From positions 744,001-808,000 of the forward strand of contig OZ240213.1 in NCBI GenBank assembly GCA_965197555.1: a stretch of 64,000 nt of DNA, written 5' to 3'. The DNA is from G965197555 sp965197555. Its GTDB lineage: Bacteria; Chloroflexota; Dehalococcoidia; Lucifugimonadales; UBA3495. A program made the translations under genes and the position numbers. The notes under the pieces are model-generated. The model did no database searches. It saw only the letters and a program-made list of their open reading frames with translations, and was not told the origin of the DNA. Of this stretch, positions 50,365 through 58,776 are shown piece by piece (position 1 is the stretch's first letter; the number at the start of each line of letters is the position of its first letter).

Positions 50365-51561
50365 ATGCCGGGTGCGCTGGAGAATAAGAATATCGTCCTG
50401 GGTGTTACGGGTAGTATCGCTTGCTACAAAGCGCTGGATTTGGCCAGCAAATTAGTCCAAGCCGGCGCTGCGGTGGATACTATCATGAGCTACGGAGCCA
50501 CCCAATTCGTGACCCCTCTTGCCTTTAGGAGTATCACCCACCGGGAGGTCGTCACCGATGGTTTCGATCAAAGCTCCGAGTTCAGCAACCAGCATGTTGC
50601 GCTGGCCCAAAGGGCAGACATTGTCGTCATCGCGCCGGCCACCGTCCATTGCATCGCCAAGCTTGCCCTCGGATTGGCTGACGACCCTCTTACCACCACC
50701 GTGATTGCGACCCAGGCGCCTCTCTTGGTGGCCCCGGCCATGGACGCTAATATGTTCCACCACCCAGCGACCCAAGAGAACCTAGCCAAGCTTCAGGGCA
50801 GGGGAGTCGTTATCGCGGGACCAGCCTCGGGCCGGTTGGCCTCAGGACTGACTGGTACAGGGAGGTTGCTTGAGCCGCTGGAGTTGCTGGGATACATTGC
50901 AGCCACTCTGGGTAAAAACAGCGACTTGTCGGGACGGACTATAGTAATCAGCGCTGGTGGGACTCTGGAGCCGATAGACCCGGTCAGGGTAATTACCAAC
51001 CACTCCTCCGGCAAAATGGGCTACGCGTTGGCTGAGGCCGCCAGGGACCGGGGAGCCTCGGTGGTGCTGGTTGCAGCCCCCACCAGCCTGCCGGACCCAG
51101 CCTTGGTGCAGGTCGTCCGGGTAAACACGGCCCAGGAAATGTGCGACGCGGTACTGTCCCAGGTGAAAGGTGCTGACGCGTTGATAATGGCGGCAGCCGT
51201 GGCAGACTACCGGCCTGCTGCCGAAGCACCACAGAAAATCAAGAAATCAGCCGCAGAAATGAGCATTCCTTTGGTCAAGACCACCGACATCCTGGAGTCG
51301 GCTCACGGTGACTTTGTTAAGGTAGGGTTCTCCGCTGAGAGCCAGGACTTGATCAAGAACGCCGGCGTGAAAGTCCAGTCCAAGGGTCTTGACCTGATTG
51401 TGGCCAATGACATCACGGAGCCTGATAGCGGATTCGGCGTCGACACCAATCGAGTCTCTCTAATCGACCGGGAGTTGCACTTGGAGCAACTCCCTCTACT
51501 AAGCAAATACGAGGTGGGGAACCGGATATTGGATAGAGTTCGGAGCCTGTTCCGCAGCTAG
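50365..51561 (+). CDS. coaBC: Bifunctional phosphopantothenoylcysteine decarboxylase / phosphopantothenate-cysteine ligase
   Basis: Two CoA pathway steps in one protein of 398 residues. The N-terminal CoaC flavoprotein domain (about 1-180) has LGVTGSIACYKALDLASKL, APATVHCIAKLALGLADD and VAPAMDANMFHHPATQENLAKL. The C-terminal CoaB Rossmann domain (about 190-398) has VISAGGTLEPIDPVRVITNHSSGKMGYALAEAARDRGA, MAAAVADYRP and LIVANDITEPDSGFGVDTNRV. Both domains look complete. Confidence 0.94.
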   Translation: MPGALENKNIVLGVTGSIACYKALDLASKLVQAGAAVDTIMSYGATQFVTPLAFRSITHREVVTDGFDQSSEFSNQHVALAQRADIVVIAPATVHCIAKLALGLADDPLTTTVIATQAPLLVAPAMDANMFHHPATQENLAKLQGRGVVIAGPASGRLASGLTGTGRLLEPLELLGYIAATLGKNSDLSGRTIVISAGGTLEPIDPVRVITNHSSGKMGYALAEAARDRGASVVLVAAPTSLPDPALVQVVRVNTAQEMCDAVLSQVKGADALIMAAAVADYRPAAEAPQKIKKSAAEMSIPLVKTTDILESAHGDFVKVGFSAESQDLIKNAGVKVQSKGLDLIVANDITEPDSGFGVDTNRVSLIDRELHLEQLPLLSKYEVGNRILDRVRSLFRS

Positions 51562-51818
51562 GTTTCTCTACCCCGCCGCCTTTGACGGAAACCCACCTGA
51601 GGCGGAAGCATTGGGGCCATGCCCCCCACCTCAGTCCTCTCCCACTACGGTAGAGGATGCGATGCCTAAGGTCATTTAGTTGTCCCGCCACAGCAAGCAA
51701 GCCCGTTGGTGTTGGGCCCTTCGGCACCGTCCTTCGGCGGGCTCAGGACGCACCAGGGATTGGCGCCAAGCCGAAGGCCTAAGGGGTGCGCGCACATCGT
51801 TAGCCGTCGACTGCAGGG
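51562..51818. repeat. Intergenic region with REP-like palindrome
   Basis: Convergent gap between coaBC and a minus-strand oxidoreductase. It includes GGGCCCTTCGGCACCGTC and CCTTCGGCGGGCTCAGGACG (51715-51755), related to the TTCGACAGGCTCAGG repeat class seen elsewhere in the window. No gene is seen. Confidence 0.5.
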
Positions 51819-52688
51819 CTAGCTCCCCACTGCTTCTTTGAACCGGCGGATGGCCTCTATATGCTGGTCAGGACCATTGAGGCCAGCTCTCATGGTGTTG
51901 ACGGACAAATGAGTGGCCCCGACTTCGGCCCATGCCGCTGACCCTTTGTTCCAATCGCTGGGATTGCCGCCGTCCGCCAAGCTAATACGGCCCTCAATCC
52001 CGATGGCATCTGGGTCACGGCCAGCTTGCCGAGCGTGTTCCCGCATTAAACCGATGCGCTCGTGCCCGGCACCGTCGGGCTCGAACTGGGGAAACCAGCC
52101 ATCGCCCAACCGGCCTATTCGCCGCACCACCCGGTCGTCGTTGCCACCGAACCAGATGGGTATGTTACCTCGTGGCGGCCGCGGGTTGATTCCGGCATAA
52201 GTCACCTGGTGGTACCGCCCTTTGAAGGTGACCACGTCCTTGGTCCAAAGCTCCCGCATCAGCTCAATCTGCTCTGCGGAGCGGCGGCCCCGATTCCCGA
52301 AGTTCTCACCCAAGGCCGCGTACTCCACGTCGTTCCAGCCAACTCCGATTCCCAACCTCAGGCGTCCTCCAGTCAACACGTCGACCTCGGCGGCTTGCTT
52401 TGCGACTAACGCAGTCTGACGCTGACTCAAGATCAATACTCCGGTAGTGAGCTCAATAGTCTCGGTTAGCGCGGCAAGGTAGCCAAACAAGACGAAAGGC
52501 TCGTGGAACATGTCCACGTGGCTGTAGGGCCGTGCCCAGCCCTCCCGCTTGCTGGCGTCCGCGCCCAGAACGTGGTCGAATACCAATAAGTGATCGTACC
52601 CCAGCGACTCGGCGGCTTGGGCGAAGTCTCGTACCCCTGAAGGGTCCGCTCCAATCTCCGTTTGGGGGAAAATCGCTCCCAACTGCAT
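51819..52688 (-). CDS. Luciferase-like oxidoreductase, probably F420-dependent
   Basis: 289-residue TIM-barrel oxidoreductase of the LLM class. It has MQLGAIFPQTEIGADPSGVRDFAQAAESLGYDHLLVFDHVLG, PFVLFGYLAALTETIELTTGVLILSQRQTALVAKQAAEVDVLTGGRLRLGIGVGWNDVEY, RGNIPIWFGGNDDRVVRRIGRLGDGWFPQ and a closing LSVNTMRAG. This matches the probable F420-dependent subgroup; the cofactor is inferred. It has no close partner gene, and a repeat array lies upstream of its start. Confidence 0.85.
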   Translation of the reverse strand: MQLGAIFPQTEIGADPSGVRDFAQAAESLGYDHLLVFDHVLGADASKREGWARPYSHVDMFHEPFVLFGYLAALTETIELTTGVLILSQRQTALVAKQAAEVDVLTGGRLRLGIGVGWNDVEYAALGENFGNRGRRSAEQIELMRELWTKDVVTFKGRYHQVTYAGINPRPPRGNIPIWFGGNDDRVVRRIGRLGDGWFPQFEPDGAGHERIGLMREHARQAGRDPDAIGIEGRISLADGGNPSDWNKGSAAWAEVGATHLSVNTMRAGLNGPDQHIEAIRRFKEAVGS

Positions 52689-52787
52689 GCGCCCCTCCTT
52701 GTTGTAGGTGAATGTCTCGGACAGCGGCCACCGATAGTATCCTGGGTTTGTCTTATGTCGTCAACGGGCGTACTGGGCCGAATGGCC
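52689..52787. other. Short gap before the repeat array
   Basis: No gene seen between the oxidoreductase start and the first repeat unit. Confidence 0.4.
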
Positions 52788-53021
52788 GGGAAAACATTCC
52801 CGCTCACCCTGAGCTTGTCGAAGGGTTGCCCGTGGTTCGACAGGCTCACCATGAACGGACCGAAGAGATCATCACAAGGGAGTTCACACGCACTAGTAAA
52901 GAACCCTTAGCTGGGAAAACATTCCCGCTCACCCTGAGCTTGTCGAAGGGTTGGCCCATGGTTCGATAGGCTCACCATGAGCGGACCGAAGAGATCATCA
53001 CAAGGGAGTTCACACGCACTA

Positions 53022-54256
53022 AACCAAAGCCAAGGTGAAACCCGCATTTGCGTCGGCTAGAATCAGGGAGGCATAGCGTCAGGACTGGGAGCAGATTGAG
53101 TGGGGATGGTGATGGGTATGAGGGGGATAAGGCCGGACTTGGAGGGGTGGCAGTTGGACTTGGCGAGTGTGCGCAGCAGGATGTACCTAGCGCCGACACC
53201 CCGGGAGAGAGAACGGTGGCACGCACTGTGGCTCCTGTGCCGGGGCCTGACCGCCTCGGGCACCGCCCAGGCACTGGGCCGGGATGCTCACACCATCGGC
53301 AGATGGGCCGCCGCCTTCGGCGAGGGAGGGCCTGCAGCCTTGATATTCGAGCAGACCGGGGGTTCCCCCCCGCACTTGGCGAGACGCAACAGGCGAAGTT
53401 GACGGGGGCAGTGCAGGAGTTGCCCGAGATGTCGGGCATAGAAATGGCCAACTGGAACTGGAAAGTGGTGCGGCAGTTTGTCTCGAAGCGTTTCGGCATT
53501 GGCCTGAGCCGCAGCACTTGCCTGAACTATCTGCACCGCTTGGGGTTTGTCCTGAAGCGCCCCAAGAAGCGTCTGGTCAAGGCAGATGAGCAGAAGCGGG
53601 AGGCCTTCGTGGCGGAGTACGCCACCCTGTCGGACGAGGCGTGGCGTACGGGAGCGAAGATATTCTTCGCCGACGAGGCCCATTTCCGGGCCGATGCCGA
53701 ATTGAGAGGCAAATGGGTGCTAAAGGGAGAGCCGGCCTTGGTGGACTCGACCAGCCCGAGCTATGGCGAAAAGGCCAGCTACTACTCGGCAGTGTGCCTG
53801 GAGACCGGTGAGGTGGAGTGGATGGACCTGGAGGGGAATAGCAACTCCGGAACCTCGGCTGCCTTCCTGGAGCGGTTGCGGCAGAGGCACTCCGGGCCGC
53901 TCAACGTGATTTGGGACAACGCGCCGGCGCACCGCGGCGAAGCGGTGCGTGAGTATCTGCGGACGCCGGGCTTGGGGCTGCGGCTGATGAACCTGCCGGG
54001 CTACAGCCCGGACTTCAACGCCGATGAGGCCATCTGGGGCTGGGCAAGAGAGGAAGCCACCGGAAACCTGTGCTTGGGAACCAAGGCCCTGGTAAAGGAG
54101 AGGGTCGGGAATTTCCTCTGCGGGCTGTCCATCCGGAAAGACGAGGTCAAGGGCCGCTGCCGCACCGTCCTGCAATCAAAGGCCGAAGGCTTTCTGCGAG
54201 AATCCCAGCCCAATCACCGATGTATTGTAAATGCACATCCCACCTTGGCTTTGGTT
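53022..54256 (+). mobile_element. IS630-family insertion sequence, copy 2
   Basis: Same 1,235-bp element as copy 1, with AACCAAAGCCAAGGTG ends and TA duplications at 53020-53021 and 54257-54258. It is inserted into the second unit of a tandem repeat. The sequence across the junction, CACACGCAC-TA-GTAAAGAACC, is present uninterrupted in the neighbouring units, so the empty site is known exactly. All internal landmarks match copy 1 at a constant offset of 39,808 bp, pointing to recent transposition. Confidence 0.95.
53100..53402 (+). CDS. IS630 transposase, N-terminal reading frame (copy 2)
   Basis: Identical 100-residue HTH frame to copy 1, ending at a TGA just after the seven-C run at 53365-53371. 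A minus-one slip on this run would give the full transposase. Confidence 0.7.
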   Translation: MGMVMGMRGIRPDLEGWQLDLASVRSRMYLAPTPRERERWHALWLLCRGLTASGTAQALGRDAHTIGRWAAAFGEGGPAALIFEQTGGSPPHLARRNRRS

Positions 54257-54259
54257 TAG
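53372..54259 (+). CDS. IS630 transposase, catalytic reading frame (copy 2)
   Basis: Identical to the catalytic frame of copy 1, with the DDE motifs FFADEAHF, VIWDNAPAHRGE and DFNADEAIWGW. The stop codon TAG at 54257-54259 is again made of the duplicated target TA and the next host base G. Confidence 0.85.
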   Translation, partial: ALGETQQAKLTGAVQELPEMSGIEMANWNWKVVRQFVSKRFGIGLSRSTCLNYLHRLGFVLKRPKKRLVKADEQKREAFVAEYATLSDEAWRTGAKIFFADEAHFRADAELRGKWVLKGEPALVDSTSPSYGEKASYYSAVCLETGEVEWMDLEGNSNSGTSAAFLERLRQRHSGPLNVIWDNAPAHRGEAVREYLRTPGLGLRLMNLPGYSPDFNADEAIWGWAREEATGNLCLGTKALVKERVGNFLCGLSIRKDEVKGRCRTVLQSKAEGFLRESQPNHRCIVNAHPTLALV

Positions 54260-54525
54260 TAAAGAACCCTTTGCCGGGAAAACATTCCCGCTCACCCCTG
54301 AGCTTGTCGAAGGGTTGGCCCATGGTTCGACAGGCTCACCATGAGCGGACCGAAGAAATCATCACAAGGGAGTTCACACGCACTAGTAAAGAACCCTTTG
54401 CGGGAAAAACATTCCCGCTCACCCTGAGCTTGTCGAAGGGTTGGCCCATGGTTCGACAGGCTCACCATTAGCGGGCCAGAGAGTTCACACCCACAACCTT
54501 GGGGCCCGAGGTATAACTGATAGAG

Positions 54526-54554
54526 TTGGGTGTCTCTTCGGCGTAGGCTATAAT
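54526..54554 (+). promoter_or_regulatory. Probable promoter of the formamidase-family gene
   Basis: TTGGGT at 54526-54531, 17 nt, then a perfect TATAAT at 54549-54554, 36 nt before the TTG start. Confidence 0.6.
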
Positions 54555-54590
54555 GCTGCCTGTTCCAACTCACCTTTCGGGAGGGCTAGG

Positions 54591-55697
54591 TTGAAAACTA
54601 TCGAACTTGACTACAGCAAGCACTGCGCCGACGAGCCTACCAAAGGGCACAACCGGTGGCATCCGGATATTCCCCCGGCGGTGGAAGTGGCCCAAGGCGA
54701 GGAAGTGGTGATGCAGACCAGAAACGCCATCGACGGCGGCGTCACCCCAGACTCCAGGCCAGAAGACCTGAGCAACATCAACCTAGGGTTGGTGCACCCT
54801 TTGACCGGCCCGGTCTACGTTCAGGGGGCCGAGCCCGGCGATCTGCTGCAGGTCGATATCCTGGACATTGAGCCGGCCCGGTGGGGATTCACCACGATTA
54901 TTCCTGGGTTCGGGTTCCTACGGGACGTGTTCCTGGACCCCTATGTGGTGCATTGGAATATCCAGGATGGATACGCCGAGTCACCCCAGCTTCCAGGGGT
55001 TCGTGTTCCCGGTGCTTCGTTCATGGGCACCATTGGCGTCGCACCCTCCCGCACCTTACGCCAGGAGATCCTGTTACGGGAAGATGAGCTAATGCGGAGA
55101 GGTGGCGCCGTCCTTGGCCCGGATCCGGGTGGGGCTGTGCCAAACACCGACCCCATTGCTTCAGAAGGCCTGCGTACGGTGCCGCCCCGGGAAAACGGCG
55201 GCAACATGGACATCAAGCAGCTTACCGCTGGCACCAGGCTGATGCTGCCCGTATTTACAGAAGGTGCTTTGTTCTCCGCCGGTGACGCCCACTTCGCCCA
55301 GGGAGACTCGGAATGCTGCGGCACTGCCATCGAGATGGACTGCACATTGCACGCCAGCTTCCAGGTGCACAAGGGAGGGGCGCGTGAACGCAACATCAAT
55401 TTTCCTTACTTCGAACGGGACGAATATTTTATGAGCCCGGAGATGGCGGCGCCCCGCCGCTTTCTTGCATCCACCGGGATGTGCATCTCCGACGGTGTCA
55501 ACGAGTCGGAGAACGCCACCATGGCGGCCCGTAACGCTCTGCTGAACATGATCCAGTTGCTGATGGAGCGCGGCTGGACCCGGGAACAGGCCTACTGTAT
55601 TTGTAGTGTTTCCGTAGACTTGAAGCTGAGCGAAATGGTGGATGTTCCCAACTTCTTGGTGTCGGCTTTTCTTCCGCTGGATATTTTCGTCGGATGA
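54591..55697 (+). CDS. Acetamidase/formamidase family protein
   Basis: 368-residue member of the FmdA/AmdA family, zinc-dependent amidases hydrolysing formamide, acetamide or related short amides. It has WHPDIPPAVEVAQGEEVVMQTRNAIDGGV, LVHPLTGPVYVQGAEPGDLLQVDILDIEPA, PGASFMGTIGVAPS, PRENGGNMDIKQLTAGTRLMLPVFTEGALFSAGDAHFAQGDSECCGTAIEM and YCICSVSVDLKLSEMVDVPNFLVSAFLPLDIF. The start is TTG, preceded by GGGAGG. The frame opens 50 codons earlier, but those read out of the repeat array and across the promoter, so they are excluded. Confidence 0.9.
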   Translation: MKTIELDYSKHCADEPTKGHNRWHPDIPPAVEVAQGEEVVMQTRNAIDGGVTPDSRPEDLSNINLGLVHPLTGPVYVQGAEPGDLLQVDILDIEPARWGFTTIIPGFGFLRDVFLDPYVVHWNIQDGYAESPQLPGVRVPGASFMGTIGVAPSRTLRQEILLREDELMRRGGAVLGPDPGGAVPNTDPIASEGLRTVPPRENGGNMDIKQLTAGTRLMLPVFTEGALFSAGDAHFAQGDSECCGTAIEMDCTLHASFQVHKGGARERNINFPYFERDEYFMSPEMAAPRRFLASTGMCISDGVNESENATMAARNALLNMIQLLMERGWTREQAYCICSVSVDLKLSEMVDVPNFLVSAFLPLDIFVG

Positions 55698-55859
55698 CTT
55701 CTGGGACACATTAATGGCCGTCGATGCAGGCCAAGCCTGACTAGGGTATACTAAAACCATCCATACGCCGGAGTCAGCGTGAGGGTTTGTGGGCCAATCT
55801 CCGGTATCTTGACGGTCGTTACACGCTCTCGCAGCTAATTTTTCGATAGGAGAATGACC

Positions 55860-57059
55860 ATGAAGTTTGGACTACTTTACGAGGGGCAGAGGCCCTTCCA
55901 GGGTAATGACGTCGATTGGAACAGCCTGTACAAAGAGACTCTGGACCAGTGCGAGCTAGCCGACCGGCTGGGCTTTGATAACCTCTGGTTTGTGGAGCAC
56001 CACTTCCTGATGGGGTTCTCAGGCTCGCCATGCCCTGAAGTCCTCTTCGGTGCCCTAAGCCAGCGGACCAAGAACATTCGCATCGGCTTCGGCGTGTCCA
56101 TCCTGCCCTATCATCACCCGATAAGGGTCGCCGAGCGGGTGGCTATGGTGGACCAGCTCACTGATGGCAGGGTGGAGTTCGGCACCGGCCGGTCCAACGC
56201 CTACGAGCAGACCGGACAGGGTGTCGACCCCCGGGAGACCCGGGACCGGTGGGACGAGTCCATATCAATGCTGCCGCAGATCTGGCAGGCAGACGAGTTC
56301 TCTTGGGAAGGCAAGTTCTGGAACGTCCCCACGCGGCGGGTCCTGCCCAGGGTCTTTCAGAAACCCCATCCCCGCATGTACCTGGCCTGCACCCAGACCG
56401 AGAGCTTCCGTCTAGCGGCGCAGAAGGGAATCGGCGTGCTGTCGTCCTCCTCTTATGCGGTAGACATCCTGGCCGAACATGTGAAGGTCTACCGTGACGC
56501 CATCAAGGACGCCGACCCGGTAGGGGCTTTTGTTAACGACTTCTGGGGCAACAACGTCCACGCCTACTGCGGCAAAGACGATAAGGCAGCCAAAGAGCTA
56601 TGCGCCGAGTCCATGAAGACCTTCTTCGGGCCTGATAAGCCCTACGTCAGGGACCGCATCGGCGCTTACGAAGAGCTACTGGAGGCTTGGGGTGGTGTGC
56701 CCGATCACCTTCAAGCCGACTTCGGCCGCTGGCTGCGGCAGTCTGACGAGTCCCATAAGGAACAAGCCGCTGAAGCCGGTATCTCGCTGGACTCCGGGCC
56801 GGGCGCCGCCCGGGCCGCCATCGCCCAGCTAGATGCGGAAACCCTTTCAGACCGGGGCGTAATCATCGCCGGAGACCCGGAGAGCTGTGCCAAGACGGTC
56901 CGGATGTACGAGGACATCGGCGTGGACCAAGTCATGATGATCATGCAGACCGAGACCGTGCCTCATGAGAAGGTGATGGAGTCCATCGAGTTGTTCGGGA
57001 AAGAGGTGATCCCCCAGTTCCGTCAAGAAGCGCCGGTGAAGGAAGCAGTGGCCACCTAA
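55860..57059 (+). CDS. Luciferase-like (LLM class) flavin-dependent oxidoreductase
   Basis: 399-residue TIM-barrel monooxygenase. It has MKFGLLYEGQRPF, LADRLGFDNLWFVEHHFLMGFSGSPCPEVLFGALSQRTKNIRIGFGVSILPYHHPIRVAERVAMVDQLTDGRVEFGTGRS, and the C-terminal DRGVIIAGDPESCAKTVRMYEDIGVDQVMMIMQ. The EHH motif and DGRVEFGTGR turn are typical of the class. The ATG at 55860 lies 7 nt after AGGAG (55848-55852), while another ATG at 55854 is too close, so the start is 55860. It lies 162 nt downstream of the formamidase gene. Confidence 0.88.
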   Translation: MKFGLLYEGQRPFQGNDVDWNSLYKETLDQCELADRLGFDNLWFVEHHFLMGFSGSPCPEVLFGALSQRTKNIRIGFGVSILPYHHPIRVAERVAMVDQLTDGRVEFGTGRSNAYEQTGQGVDPRETRDRWDESISMLPQIWQADEFSWEGKFWNVPTRRVLPRVFQKPHPRMYLACTQTESFRLAAQKGIGVLSSSSYAVDILAEHVKVYRDAIKDADPVGAFVNDFWGNNVHAYCGKDDKAAKELCAESMKTFFGPDKPYVRDRIGAYEELLEAWGGVPDHLQADFGRWLRQSDESHKEQAAEAGISLDSGPGAARAAIAQLDAETLSDRGVIIAGDPESCAKTVRMYEDIGVDQVMMIMQTETVPHEKVMESIELFGKEVIPQFRQEAPVKEAVAT

Positions 57060-57111
57060 TCCAACCCAGGTCCGGTCCCAAATATCCCTGGACCGAGTCC
57101 AGTGTGTTAGA

Positions 57112-57140
57112 GAGTCCCAGAGGACAAGCCCCTGGGACTC
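57112..57140 (+). terminator. Hairpin between two oxidoreductase genes
   Basis: GAGTCCCAG (57112-57120) and CTGGGACTC (57132-57140) form a 9-bp stem around an 11-nt loop, then TTGGCTATAT. A weak terminator or attenuator is likely. Confidence 0.5.
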
Positions 57141-57168
57141 TTGGCTATATAACCCAGTGAGGTTAAAG

Positions 57169-58158
57169 ATGCCAAAGCTTGGGATGGTTCTATACCATGG
57201 TATAGAGGGCGGCCCGGAGTTGGCGAATTACGCGGGGATAGCGGAGAAGTCCGGCTTCGATTCGCTTTGGGTGACCGAACGCTACTTTCATGAAGAGACT
57301 TTCACCCTCCTGGGCTACCTGGCGGCAGCTACGAAGAGAATCAAGCTCGGAGTGGGGGTAGTCAACCCCTATACCCGCAGCCCGGCCCTGACAGCCATGG
57401 CCGCGGCAACCCTGGACCGGCTGTCGGCAGGACGCTTCCTACTTGGTATCGGCCGTAGTGAACGCTCCGTAATTGAGGATCGTATGGGGATTCACTACGG
57501 GAATTCCTTGGGACGGTTGGAATCGTGTGTCAAAGACATAAGGAAACTGTTGAAGGGCGAACAGGTCTCCCAGGAACACGCCGCCTTCGGTTTGCGCAAC
57601 GCTCGCCTGACCCCTCCTCCCTTGAAAGACAACGTCCCAATATATCTGGCGGCCATCGGGCCTAAAGCGCTGCGGTTGGCAGGAGCAGTGGGAGACGGTG
57701 TCCTGCTCAACGCCTACACCCCGGTCAACTACGTCAAGTACGCGGTGGACGAAGTACGGAGAGGGGCTCTGGATGCTGGGCGAGATCCTGACTCCCTTGA
57801 CATCGTTTGTATGCTAGTTGTCCGGTTGACCGATTCTCCTGAGGACCTGTTCCCGGAGCTGCAGAGGCGGGTTGTGAGGCTACTGGCCGAGCAATACGTG
57901 GGTGAAATTCTCCTGGAGAAAGGGGGTTTCGATTCCTCGATTCTGCCGCCGCTGCGTCTGGCGGCAGGCCAGAATAGAGAGGAAGAGGCCATGCAGTTTG
58001 TTAGCGATGAGATGGTGAAGTCGTTCTACCTGGTGGGCAACGAGGCTCGGTTACAACAGCGCATAGCCCAGTACCGGGAGGCTGGCGTCGGCATGCCGTT
58101 GCTGTTACCCCGTCTGGACGACTTTAAACGTGTTGCTGAGGCGTTGGGCCAAAGCTAA
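57169..58158 (+). CDS. Luciferase-like oxidoreductase, probably F420-dependent
   Basis: 329-residue member of the LLM class, nearer the F420-dependent branch. It has LGMVLYHGIEGGPELANYAGIAEKSGFDSLWVTERYFHEETFTLLGYLAAATKRIKLGVGVVNPYTRSPALTAMAAATLDRLSAGRFLLGIGRSE and VPIYLAAIGPKALRLAGAVGDGVLLNAYTPVNYVKYAVDEV. GAGG at 57159-57162 supports the ATG at 57169 rather than the GTG 12 nt earlier. It is probably a paralogue of the preceding gene's family, but not a close copy. Confidence 0.85.
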   Translation: MPKLGMVLYHGIEGGPELANYAGIAEKSGFDSLWVTERYFHEETFTLLGYLAAATKRIKLGVGVVNPYTRSPALTAMAAATLDRLSAGRFLLGIGRSERSVIEDRMGIHYGNSLGRLESCVKDIRKLLKGEQVSQEHAAFGLRNARLTPPPLKDNVPIYLAAIGPKALRLAGAVGDGVLLNAYTPVNYVKYAVDEVRRGALDAGRDPDSLDIVCMLVVRLTDSPEDLFPELQRRVVRLLAEQYVGEILLEKGGFDSSILPPLRLAAGQNREEEAMQFVSDEMVKSFYLVGNEARLQQRIAQYREAGVGMPLLLPRLDDFKRVAEALGQS

Positions 58159-58776
58159 CGCCTTCGTTCAGGACTACTGCCTGCTCTCGAAGCCAATCCG
58201 GCTACTCTCAGCGTAAACAATATATGAGGCCTGAGCTGCACGGCGTCGGTTGATGCTGACCATATTGAGTCGCAACTGATCAGACTCGATGCGTTTTTGC
58301 CGCCGGCCACCAAACTGACACCGTCACTCCCGCGAAAGCGGGAGTCTAGGGGTATCAACGGTGGATGTCCGCTCCCCGTTTTCACGGGGACAAGCTTCGC
58401 GGGCAGACGGAGGATGAACCAACCTGATACCGTCACTCCCGCAAAAGGAGACCTTTGCATAACTCCCCAGACGGGGCAAGATCGACGTGGTGAAGCACTC
58501 CCGCCTGCTTGCAAACCCGAGCGGATGGATTCCGGCAAAGGCCGGAATGACGGTTCTTCAAAGGTCTCCTGTTGCGGGAACGACGGGCCTGGAACGGGCA
58601 TGGCCCTCAACCTCTGGACAGTTAGATTAAGTCGAATAGATTGACATGATCTGAGTAAGCCCAATACACTCAAATTGACGGTGCCTGACCATTTTTGGCG
58701 AGTCTAAGCGGCTATTTCAGGCACTTGGAATTCCTGATAGACGGTGGACGTCTTTTTGTTCGTAACGAGGCTGAGG
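58159..58776. repeat. Nested-hairpin repeat region with MITE-like element
   Basis: No gene. Hairpins are ACTCCCGC-GAAA-GCGGGAGT (58326-58345), CCCCG/CGGGG (58374-58389) and ATTCCGGC-AAAG-GCCGGAAT (58529-58548). Two arms of 28 nt (58430-58457 and 58559-58586) match in inverse at 25 of 28 positions. They begin with CCGTCA and end with GACGG, framing an element of about 157 bp. The CCGTCACTCCCGCGAAAGCGGGAG type is a common bacterial interspersed repeat. A promoter lies near the right end. Confidence 0.7.
58641..58670 (+). promoter_or_regulatory. Candidate promoter of the binding-protein gene
   Basis: Perfect TTGACA at 58641-58646, 18 nt, then TACACT at 58665-58670, about 105 nt upstream of the ATG at 58777. 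Confidence 0.5.

Larger units (their letters stand above)
52788..54491. repeat. Tandem array of four ~125-bp palindromic repeats, split by IS630
   Basis: Units start at 52788, 52913, 54276 and 54402. Each opens with GGGAAAACATTCCCGCTCA, then CCTGAGCTTGTCGAAGGG, a short spacer, TTCGACAGGCTCACCATGAG and a constant tail with CACAAGGGAGTTCACACGC and ACTAGTAAAGAACCC. The two halves around the spacer are about 80% complementary, so each unit can fold into a hairpin of about 60 nt. The IS sits inside unit 2 at CACTAG, and removing it restores a normal unit. Unit 4 has an internal deletion of about 23 bp near its end. This is an expanded REP/BIME-type array, not a CRISPR array. Confidence 0.85.

Noticed and set aside
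52788..54491. CRISPR array
   Set aside because: Repeats are about 125 bp, tandem without unique spacers, and no cas genes are present.
54441..54590. N-terminal extension of the formamidase-family protein
   Set aside because: These codons lie in the repeat array and across a clear TATAAT promoter; the TTG at 54591 has a ribosome site and starts the conserved domain.
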